Assembly: GCA_964441755.1 (NCBI GenBank)
Contig: CAYTVG010000004.1
Coordinates: 62,001-126,000, forward strand
DNA length: 64,000 nucleotides
Reading direction: 5' to 3'
DNA from: JAUMBM01 sp964441755
GTDB lineage: Bacteria > Bacteroidota > Bacteroidia > Chitinophagales > Saprospiraceae
This document shows, piece after piece, positions 1 to 7,570 of this stretch. The notes below the pieces were generated by a model. The model worked only from the letters and a program-made list of their open reading frames with translations, did not search any database and was not told the origin of the DNA. The position numbers and the translations under genes are program-made. Each line of letters begins with the position of its first letter. Positions within the stretch are counted from its first letter, which is position 1.

Positions 1-2538
1 GACATACTCAAGACAGCGCATTTTGACCTCATTATTCTGGAGACCTCCGGCATAGGACAGTCAGATACTGAAATTGTCGACCACAGCGATATTTCTCTCT
101 ACGTCATGACACCTGAATTTGGTGCAGCGACCCAGCTCGAAAAAATTGACATGCTGGATTTTGCAGACGTAATTGCCATCAACAAATTTGACAAGCGAGG
201 AGCGCAGGATGCACTCAGAGCGGTCAAGAAGCAATACCAGCGCAACCATCAGCTCTGGGACAAGGATGTTGATCAGATGCCGGTCTTTGGCGCCATTGCC
301 AGTCAATTTAACGATCCCGGTGTCAATGCTGTCTACCATGCCATTCTCTCACAGCTAGATCAGAAGACAGGTTCTGACTTTGTACGTCTGTTACCGATGG
401 GCGTACAGTCTGGTGAGTCCGAAAAAATATACATTATCCCGCCGGCACGGGTACGCTATCTTTCAGAAATAACCGATACTATCCGCCGCTACAACGAGTG
501 GGTTGACAAACAGTCCGAGCTGGCGGACAAGCTCTATGCACTGCAACAGACCCTAGGCCTATTGCAGGAAAAAGAAGACAAGGCAGCCATTCAGCAAGCG
601 GCTTTGCGCGACATGTACGACCAGCTGCAACAGGATCTGGAAGGGAACAATCGCCGTCTGCTCGCCTCCTGGGAAGCCAAGGTAGCCCGTTATGCCGCAG
701 ATGAGTACGTGTACCAGGTTCGCGGTAAAGATATACGCGTAGCTACGCATACCCGCTCACTGTCAGGTACCCGCATCGCCCGGGTAAGCACCCCGCGCTA
801 CCGCTCATGGGGGGATATTCTTCGCTGGAATTTGCAGGAAAATGTGCCCGGTGAATTTCCTTACACAGCGGGTGTATTTCCGTTTAAGCGTCAAGGGGAA
901 GACCCTACCCGTATGTTTGCCGGAGAAGGAGGTCCTGAGCGGACCAATAAGCGCTTCCACTACCTTTCCCTGGGTATGCCTGCTGCACGACTCAGTACAG
1001 CCTTCGACTCTGTGACGCTGTACGGTGAAGATCCCGACCACCGTCCCGATATCTTTGGAAAGATTGGCAATTCGGGTGTCAGTGTATGCTGTCTTGACGA
1101 TGCCAAACGATTGTACTCCGGTTTTGACCTTTGTGATCCACGCACCTCTGTGAGTATGACCATCAATGGCCCGGCCGCTACCATTTGCGCTTACTTCATG
1201 AATGCAGCCATAGACCAACAGTGTGAACGCTACATACGTCAGCACGGCCTGGAGCATCTTGTGGAGGATCAGCTGCGCGAAAAATACGATGCGCGAGGCC
1301 TTAGCCGCCCGGTATATGCTGCATCCCTGCCTGAAGGCAATGACGGTTTGGGGCTTATGCTATTGGGGATCACAGGCGATCAGGTACTACCGCCGGACAT
1401 CTATCAGCAGATAAAAGCCTCCGCCCTACGGGCTGTCCGCGGCACGGTTCAGGCTGACATTCTCAAAGAAGATCAGGCCCAAAACACCTGCATTTTCAGC
1501 ACTGAATTTTCGCTCCGCCTGATGGGCGACATGCAGGCCTACTTCATTGATCATCAGGTGCGAAATTTTTACTCCGTATCCATTTCAGGCTACCACATTG
1601 CCGAAGCAGGCGCCAATCCCATCACGCAACTGGCATTTACGCTGGCCAATGGCTTCACCTTTGTTGAATACTACCTGAGCAGGGGGATGCATATTGACGA
1701 TTTTGCCCCCAACCTGTCATTCTTTTTCAGCAACGGTGTAGATCCGGAATACGCCGTTATTGGCCGTGTTGCCCGCCGTATTTGGGCAAAAGCCATGCGT
1801 GAAAAATACGGAGCCAATGAGCGCAGCCAGATGCTCAAGTACCACATCCAAACCAGCGGTCGCAGCCTGCACGCACAGGAGATTGCATTCAATGATATCC
1901 GGACCACGCTGCAGGCGCTTTATGCCATCTACGACAACTGCAACAGTCTGCATACCAATGCCTATGACGAGGCAATTACCACCCCTACGGAGGAAAGCGT
2001 GCGCAGAGCCGTTGCCATTCAGATGATCATCAACCATGAGCTGGGACTGGCTAAGAATGAAAACCCCATGCAGGGCAGCTTTATTATTGAAGAGCTGACC
2101 GATCTTGTTGAGGAGGCTGTGATGATGGAATTCGACCGCATCACTGAGCGCGGAGGTGTGCTGGGTGCTATGGAGACCATGTATCAGCGCAACAAAATAC
2201 AAGAAGAAAGTCTCCATTACGAAATGCTGAAGCACACGGGAGAGCTTCCCATCATTGGTGTCAACACCTATTTGGGGCGTGATGGTTCACCGACCATTCA
2301 ACCCGGCGAGGTCATCCGTTCCACTACGGCAGAAAAAAACAACCAGATTGCCACCCGCGACGGGCTACAGTCTGTTCACGTCAACATCACCCCTGCTGCA
2401 CTGCAGCAACTTCAGCAAGTGGCCCTCCAAAACGGCAACCTTTTTGAAGCGCTGATGGAGACTACCAAGGTTGCTACCCTTGGGCAGATAACACAGGCAC
2501 TGTTTGAGGTTGGCGGACAGTACCGGAGAAATATGTAA
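1..2538 (+). CDS. icmF: Fused isobutyryl-CoA mutase (IcmF-type), 5' end outside window
   Basis: The frame is open from base 1, so this is the last ~845 codons of a protein normally about 1,100 residues long. What is present begins inside the MeaB-like G-protein chaperone domain: the ETSGIGQSD segment is followed by the guanine-specificity motif NKFDKRG near codon 61. A linker follows, then from about codon 270 the TIM-barrel mutase domain with the family signature GEGGPERTNKRFHY. The N-terminal B12-binding domain must lie before the window. Enzymes of this family use adenosylcobalamin to interconvert isobutyryl-CoA and n-butyryl-CoA (some also pivalyl-CoA), with the G-domain guarding cofactor loading. 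The domain order separates it from stand-alone methylmalonyl-CoA mutase, although substrate preference cannot be proven from sequence. A long palindrome follows the stop after 12 bases. Confidence 0.9.
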   Translation, partial: DILKTAHFDLIILETSGIGQSDTEIVDHSDISLYVMTPEFGAATQLEKIDMLDFADVIAINKFDKRGAQDALRAVKKQYQRNHQLWDKDVDQMPVFGAIASQFNDPGVNAVYHAILSQLDQKTGSDFVRLLPMGVQSGESEKIYIIPPARVRYLSEITDTIRRYNEWVDKQSELADKLYALQQTLGLLQEKEDKAAIQQAALRDMYDQLQQDLEGNNRRLLASWEAKVARYAADEYVYQVRGKDIRVATHTRSLSGTRIARVSTPRYRSWGDILRWNLQENVPGEFPYTAGVFPFKRQGEDPTRMFAGEGGPERTNKRFHYLSLGMPAARLSTAFDSVTLYGEDPDHRPDIFGKIGNSGVSVCCLDDAKRLYSGFDLCDPRTSVSMTINGPAATICAYFMNAAIDQQCERYIRQHGLEHLVEDQLREKYDARGLSRPVYAASLPEGNDGLGLMLLGITGDQVLPPDIYQQIKASALRAVRGTVQADILKEDQAQNTCIFSTEFSLRLMGDMQAYFIDHQVRNFYSVSISGYHIAEAGANPITQLAFTLANGFTFVEYYLSRGMHIDDFAPNLSFFFSNGVDPEYAVIGRVARRIWAKAMREKYGANERSQMLKYHIQTSGRSLHAQEIAFNDIRTTLQALYAIYDNCNSLHTNAYDEAITTPTEESVRRAVAIQMIINHELGLAKNENPMQGSFIIEELTDLVEEAVMMEFDRITERGGVLGAMETMYQRNKIQEESLHYEMLKHTGELPIIGVNTYLGRDGSPTIQPGEVIRSTTAEKNNQIATRDGLQSVHVNITPAALQQLQQVALQNGNLFEALMETTKVATLGQITQALFEVGGQYRRNM

Positions 2539-2550
2539 TACTTCTGTAGT

Positions 2551-2600
2551 AAAAAAGATGAGGGTCTGAGGCCGGCCGGCCTCAGACCCTCATCTTTTTT
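2551..2600 (+). terminator. 50-base perfect palindromic terminator after icmF
   Basis: Bases 2551-2575 are the exact reverse complement of 2576-2600, with A6 at the left edge and T6 at the right. In RNA the centre must open to a small loop, leaving a stem of more than 20 pairs ending in a U-tract. It starts 12 bases after the icmF stop and would work in both directions. Confidence 0.85.
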
Positions 2601-2646
2601 TGTTTGTATTTTGAATTAAAAATATTTTTTGTTTTTAAATTTTGTT

Positions 2647-2654
2647 TATATTTG
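2647..2654 (+). promoter_or_regulatory. Candidate -7 element for parE
   Basis: TATATTTG matches the Bacteroidota -7 consensus TAnnTTTG in a very AT-rich stretch about 97 bases before the chosen parE start. The nearest upstream TTTG (2628-2631) is 15 bases away rather than the usual ~19, so the -33 half is imperfect. Confidence 0.5.
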
Positions 2655-2750
2655 TTTCTCGTTGAGCCGGTAGTAAAGGCTCGGCATCAGATATTGTATA
2701 CCCAGATCGGCGCCCGGGGAGCGCTGTTACCTCTCAACAACTTGCTTTTC

Positions 2751-4643
2751 ATGGCACAGGAACAACAGACTGCCGTTACCTATAGTGAAGAAAACATTCG
2801 GTCGCTGGACTGGAAAGAGCACATACGCCTCAGGCCTGGCATGTATATTGGAAAATTGGGAGACGGTTCTTCCCCTGAGGATGGCATTTATATTTTGTTG
2901 AAGGAAGTTATTGACAATTCCATTGATGAATTTGTCATGGGGCATGGTAAAACCATAGAAGTCAATATTCAGGAGGGTTGGGTGAATATACGGGACTACG
3001 GCAGGGGTATTCCCTTGGGCAAAGTAATCGACTGTGTTTCTAAGATCAACACCGGTGGTAAGTACGATTCCAAGGCTTTCAAAAAATCCGTCGGGTTAAA
3101 CGGCGTAGGTACCAAAGCCGTCAATGCCCTGTCTGCAGCTTTTCGGGTAGAATCCATACGCGAAAACAAGGCAAAGGTTGCTGAATTTGAACAGGGCAAT
3201 TTGATAAAAGACCACAAGCTTGCCAAGAGTGACGAGCCTGACGGCACCCGCATCTCTTTTTTACCTGATGACGGAATTTTTAAAAAATTCCGATTCCGGT
3301 CTGACATTGTGGAAAGCCAGTTATGGAATTATGCTTTCCTCAACGCTGGTTTAAAAATCAACTACAACGGTCAGATTCTTTTCAGCAAAAATGGCCTGCT
3401 GGATCTTTTAGGCAGGCGAACCAATCCGGAACACCTGCGCTATGATATCATTCATCTTCGAGGCGAAGATATAGAGGTAGCCCTGACGCACGGCAACCAA
3501 TACGGGGAGGTCTACTATTCGTTTGTCAACGGCCAGCACACCACTCAGGGTGGTACGCACCTGAATGCTTTCAAGGAAGCACTGGTTGAGACAGTCAACA
3601 AGCACTACAACAAGAACTACGATCGCAGGGATATCCTTGCCAGTGTTATTGCTGCCGTTAGTGTTAAAGTGGAAGAACCTGTCTTTGAATCCCAGACAAA
3701 AACCAAGCTTGGCAGTGCCGATATGGGTCCCGGTCAGCCCAGTATTCGCACTTTCGTACGCAATTTTTTGATTGAGCAGCTGGACAATTACCTCCATCGC
3801 CATACCGAACAAGCCAAGGCGCTCGAGAAGCGAATACTGCAGTCCGAACGAGAGCGAAAAGAAATTGCCGGCATCCAAAAACTTGCTAATCAGCGCGCAA
3901 AAAAAGCCAACCTTCACAATAAAAAACTGCGTGACTGCCGTATACACCTCAGCGACGGTGTCAGGAAAGTAGATGAAGACTTACGTCTTGCATCTACCAT
4001 TTTTATTACAGAGGGTGATTCTGCCAGTGGCTCTATCACCAAAGCCCGCGATGTACAAACACAGGCAGTATTTAGTCTGCGCGGTAAGCCATTGAATACC
4101 TTTGGTCTCAGCAAGAAGATTGTCTACGAAAATGAGGAGTTCAACTTACTCCAGCATGCACTCAATATTGAAGACGGGCTGGATGACCTTCGCTATAATC
4201 GCGTTGTAATCGCTACTGATGCGGATGTAGATGGCATGCACATTCGCCTGTTGCTGCTCACTTTTTTCCTGCAGTTTTTCCCTGATCTGGTACGGCAGGG
4301 ACACTTGTATATTCTTGACACGCCCCTCTTCAGGGTCAGGGACAAGCAACAGACATTTTATTGTTACAGCGAGTCAGAGCGCGATCAGGCTGTCAGAAAA
4401 CTAAAAGGGAAGCCGGAAATTACCCGCTTCAAGGGCTTGGGAGAGATCTCTCCGGATGAGTTTAAAGACTTCATCAATGAAAATATTCGCCTTGATCCTG
4501 TGGCACTAACTGATGACACAGATATTGGCTCTGTGTTGGAGTACTATATGGGTAAAAATACGCCCAGTCGGCAAGAATTTATTATCGGTAATCTTCGGGT
4601 TGAGAAAGACGAAATCAAAGAGAACGAGGTAATCGCTGTTTAG
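2751..4643 (+). CDS. parE: Type IIA DNA topoisomerase subunit B (topoisomerase IV ParE-type)
   Basis: A 630-residue ATPase subunit of a type II topoisomerase, which powers strand passage for decatenation of daughter chromosomes. The N-terminal GHKL ATPase domain shows RPGMYIGKLG, then EVIDNSIDE and the lid motif GLNGVGTKAVNAL. The transducer domain contains VNGQHTTQGGTH. The Toprim domain has EGDSASGS near residue 420 and the acidic DADVDGMHI near 490. The length and the form of these motifs match the Bacteroidota ParE-like proteins rather than full-length GyrB. The start at 2751 (MAQEQQ) was chosen over an upstream in-frame ATG at 2604 because the extra 49 residues are not conserved-looking and would sit across the promoter. 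No parC lies downstream, which is unusual because the two subunits are often neighbours. Confidence 0.93.
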   Translation: MAQEQQTAVTYSEENIRSLDWKEHIRLRPGMYIGKLGDGSSPEDGIYILLKEVIDNSIDEFVMGHGKTIEVNIQEGWVNIRDYGRGIPLGKVIDCVSKINTGGKYDSKAFKKSVGLNGVGTKAVNALSAAFRVESIRENKAKVAEFEQGNLIKDHKLAKSDEPDGTRISFLPDDGIFKKFRFRSDIVESQLWNYAFLNAGLKINYNGQILFSKNGLLDLLGRRTNPEHLRYDIIHLRGEDIEVALTHGNQYGEVYYSFVNGQHTTQGGTHLNAFKEALVETVNKHYNKNYDRRDILASVIAAVSVKVEEPVFESQTKTKLGSADMGPGQPSIRTFVRNFLIEQLDNYLHRHTEQAKALEKRILQSERERKEIAGIQKLANQRAKKANLHNKKLRDCRIHLSDGVRKVDEDLRLASTIFITEGDSASGSITKARDVQTQAVFSLRGKPLNTFGLSKKIVYENEEFNLLQHALNIEDGLDDLRYNRVVIATDADVDGMHIRLLLLTFFLQFFPDLVRQGHLYILDTPLFRVRDKQQTFYCYSESERDQAVRKLKGKPEITRFKGLGEISPDEFKDFINENIRLDPVALTDDTDIGSVLEYYMGKNTPSRQEFIIGNLRVEKDEIKENEVIAV

Positions 4644-4944
4644 AATTGATTTTGTGCTTTTGTTTAACACTAGCATTAAGCGCGTAGTGGGCGTACAACT
4701 ATAGGAAATGAAAGCAAAAAGTATCTTATCTGAGGATACTAAATGCTTGTTCGGGATGTTTTCATTGTGACAAAAAACAGCTCGTTTTTTTCCCCAGGCA
4801 GAAAATCCCAAACACAATTTTAGTATTGCCAGCCTTGTTGCCAAAGCAACTACTGCTTAGTTATCGGCTACAGAAGATATTGTAGACGATTACTTGGTTT
4901 ACGCCCCAATGAAGTGTAGATAGTCGGTATTTTCTGACAGTTCG
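4644..4944. other. Gene-free stretch between convergent parE and the exchanger genes
   Basis: About 300 bases with no convincing coding frame. I see no strong terminator stem. Bases ~4678-4760 faintly resemble the dispersed intergenic element found at 26671 and 53964, but too weakly to call. Confidence 0.5.
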
Positions 4945-5901
4945 TTAAACAGCTGTTGCAATTAAGTGCGACATGTAGAGTACCAATCCTGCAAGCAATA
5001 TACTCCCTTCTATTCTTGAAATTTTGTTGTTGTAGGCAAATAAGAACAGTAACAGGCTGGAAGCTATGCACACCAGGAAATCAATCTGGGTAATACCCCC
5101 GATTGACAGTGGTTTTATCACTGCTGTTGTCCCTAATATAAAAAACACATTAAATATATTAGAGCCTACGACATTACCCACTGCTATATCTGCTTGCTTT
5201 TTCAGCGCAGCCACCAGAGAGGTTGCCAGCTCAGGCATAGACGTACCTAAAGCTACTATTGTAAGTCCGATAACTGATTTATTCATTCCCATTCTTTCGG
5301 CAATTGTTACTGCCCCGTCTACCAGCCATTTTCCTCCCAGAATAAGCATGCCAAGCCCCCCAATCACCATTAGCAGCGTGAGCAAGAGTGGATACTCTTT
5401 CACCGAATTGTGCAAATCGTCGGGAGGAGATTTTCTGGCCACATCAAATGTGTAATAGAGAAAGATGGCCAGAAAACCCAGTAAGGCTATCCCCTCTGTT
5501 CTGGACAGGCTGGATTTCGTATAGCCGTCCAACAGGATATCATTTGCAAAGACTGCTACTAATATGGCGGCTAATAAACTGAAAGGGATCTCCTTCCAAA
5601 TGGTACTACTTTGTACAGAAAGCGGATAGATAATTGACGTAATACCCAGAATCGCCAGTACATTCATGATATTACTACCTATCACATTGCCCAATGCTAT
5701 GTCTGACTCTCCTTGGTAAGCGGAGTAAACACTTACTGTAAGTTCCGGTGCAGAAGTTCCGAAAGCAACTACCGTCAGGCCGATGATCAGGTTAGAGATG
5801 TTGAATTTTTTGGCCATCGAGCTGGCGCCATCCACTAGAAAATTAGCACCCAGGATTAATATTGCGAAACCGCCAATTAACATCAACAAGCTTGTGATCA
5901 T
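4945..5901 (-). CDS. Sodium/calcium exchanger family protein, copy 1
   Basis: A 318-residue integral membrane protein of the Ca2+/cation antiporter (CaCA) superfamily, YrbG-like, expected to expel Ca2+ in exchange for Na+ (sometimes K+) across the inner membrane. It has the diagnostic inverted pair of alpha repeats: GTSAPELTVS near residue 48 and GTSMPELATS near residue 218, carrying the acidic ion-binding residues, with about ten hydrophobic segments. It lies 59 bases downstream of a close paralogue in the same orientation, so the two are probably cotranscribed and arose by tandem duplication. Confidence 0.9.
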   Translation of the reverse strand: MITSLLMLIGGFAILILGANFLVDGASSMAKKFNISNLIIGLTVVAFGTSAPELTVSVYSAYQGESDIALGNVIGSNIMNVLAILGITSIIYPLSVQSSTIWKEIPFSLLAAILVAVFANDILLDGYTKSSLSRTEGIALLGFLAIFLYYTFDVARKSPPDDLHNSVKEYPLLLTLLMVIGGLGMLILGGKWLVDGAVTIAERMGMNKSVIGLTIVALGTSMPELATSLVAALKKQADIAVGNVVGSNIFNVFFILGTTAVIKPLSIGGITQIDFLVCIASSLLLFLFAYNNKISRIEGSILLAGLVLYMSHLIATAV

Positions 5902-5960
5902 ATGACTGATAACCCTACGTTATGTGATTAGGAAATAGATTTTTTAATGAGTCTAAAGCC

Positions 5961-6914
5961 TTACCGATTACTCAAAATCAGGAATGTTGTGTAGGCAATA
6001 AACCCCGTAAAAAAAAGTCCCCCTTCCAGGCGGGATATTGTAGAATTGAATGAAAAAATGAACAACAACAGACTGGACAGTATACAAACGGCCAGATCTA
6101 TTTGAGTAATCCCGCCGATTGACAATGGTTTAATCACGGATGAAATACCGACAACCATAAATACATTGAAAATATTTGACCCGACGACATTACCCACCGC
6201 AATATCAGCATTCTTTTTCAGTGCAGCTACCAGAGAAGTTGCCAGTTCCGGTAATGATGTACCAATAGCGACGATAGTCAAGCCGATAATAGATTTACTA
6301 ACGCCCAATTGTGTTGCTATATCGACTGCCCCATCAACCAGCCATCTTCCTCCCAGCACCAACATAGCCAGTCCCCCGGCAATCATCAACAGCGTCAGCG
6401 GAATGCTGTAAATTTTAACCTGGTTGTGCAGCTCATCGGGCGATGATTTTTTGGCAATATCAAATGTATAGTACATAAATATTGCCATAAAAGCCATGAG
6501 AGCCAGCCCTTCGGTTCTCGAAACAAATGAACTGCCAGTGCCATCAATCAATATATCGTTGGCAAAGATAGCGATAAGGACAGCAGCCAACAATGACAGC
6601 GGAATCTCCTTCCAAATAGTGCTACTCTGTACGGAAAGAGGAACTATCAAAGCTGTAAGTCCCAAAATTCCCAAAATGTTAAATACATTACTTCCTACGA
6701 CATTTCCCAGCGCTATGTCTGATTCCCCCTGCAGTGCAGAATAAATGCTAACTGTCAGCTCTGGTGCAGAGGTGCCAAAAGCCACCACTGTGAGGCCAAT
6801 AACCAAATTACTGACGTTAAATCGCTTAGCTAAGGAACTGGCACCATCTACCAATAGATTAGCCCCAATAATCAAAATTACAAAGCCACCAATCAAAAAC
6901 AATATGCTGGCCAT
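5961..6914 (-). CDS. Sodium/calcium exchanger family protein, copy 2
   Basis: A 317-residue CaCA-family membrane antiporter closely resembling its downstream neighbour over the whole length; long blocks such as NLVIGLTVVAFGTSAPELTV are almost identical in both. The two alpha repeats (GTSAPELTVS and GTSLPELATS) and the GNVVGSNIFNV segments are intact, so both copies look functional. The start chosen gives the canonical N-terminus of a hydrophobic first helix (ILFLIGGFVILIIGANLLVD). A candidate TATCTTTG -7 box on this strand lies at 7070-7077, which would leave a leader of about 150 bases. Substrate choice between Na+/Ca2+ and K+-dependent exchange is not determined. Confidence 0.9.
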   Translation of the reverse strand: MASILFLIGGFVILIIGANLLVDGASSLAKRFNVSNLVIGLTVVAFGTSAPELTVSIYSALQGESDIALGNVVGSNVFNILGILGLTALIVPLSVQSSTIWKEIPLSLLAAVLIAIFANDILIDGTGSSFVSRTEGLALMAFMAIFMYYTFDIAKKSSPDELHNQVKIYSIPLTLLMIAGGLAMLVLGGRWLVDGAVDIATQLGVSKSIIGLTIVAIGTSLPELATSLVAALKKNADIAVGNVVGSNIFNVFMVVGISSVIKPLSIGGITQIDLAVCILSSLLLFIFSFNSTISRLEGGLFFTGFIAYTTFLILSNR

Positions 6915-7401
6915 GTCTGGTATTTAATTTGGTTAGTTGACTGTTTTATGCCTAATCAAGCCATAGTATTCATCTCAGCTGTTTGTAAACACCCCGACCG
7001 GCGGTATGGTTTGACAATTGATACCGATTGAAAACAACTTGTAATGAGCCTAATACTTGAGGGCAGCAACAAAGATAACCAAAGCACTCATACAGCCTCT
7101 ATTTCGCAAAATATTTACAGTGGGTAACCCCGTAACATCAGCAGTAATAAGATAATTAAAGAGGTGATTGCAAGCCAAAAGCGCGAGTCGCGAAAAACAG
7201 TTTCAGAAGATTTCATAATCGGTTTTTTTGGAAAATTGTAAAATCCGTTGGGCCTTGCCTGGTCCCGTTTTCCCACACGTAGTACCTACGTACACAAACA
7301 CAGCCGAAAACTCAGTACCAAAAACGATGCCAACACATTTTTTTATAATACGACTTTACCAAACCGACCAGCCCTGAGCCCTGAAAAGATCAGGTATGGG
7401 C

Positions 7402-7431
7402 AAAAAAAAAGTCCGGCATTGAAAGCCGGAC
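7402..7431 (-). terminator. Rho-independent terminator for the T9SS cargo gene
   Basis: Read on the minus strand: a perfect 7-pair stem GTCCGGC / GCCGGAC with a 7-base loop, followed directly by nine T. It lies about 140 bases past the stop of the gene ending at 7571. Confidence 0.85.
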
Positions 7432-7524
7432 CTCTGATAATAACAAATCATAATCTCATGAAAAAAAGACGACCTAAAATTCTTACGCGTATATATATAT
7501 TGATAACGCAATTGTCTTTGAAAG

Positions 7525-7550
7525 GGTTCCTTGCCAACGGGCAAGGAACC
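7525..7550 (-). terminator. 11-pair stem-loop just after the stop codon
   Basis: Perfect 11-pair stem (7525-7535 with 7540-7550) closed by a 4-base loop, 20 bases beyond the stop of the minus-strand gene. There is no T-run behind it, so it is more likely an mRNA 3'-end stabiliser than a complete terminator; the real terminator is the one at 7402. Confidence 0.55.
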
Positions 7551-7570
7551 AAACGTTTTTGGGATTATGA

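Larger units (their letters stand above)
6915..7570. other. Gene-free stretch upstream of the exchangers
   Basis: About 650 bases without a credible gene; the one longer plus-strand frame here overlaps terminator stems and has no recognisable composition. It contains the two stem-loops at 7402-7431 and 7525-7550 that follow the minus-strand gene ending at 7571, a TATCTTTG on the minus strand at 7070-7077 (possible exchanger promoter), and a short 6-3-6 dyad at 7277-7291. Confidence 0.5.
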
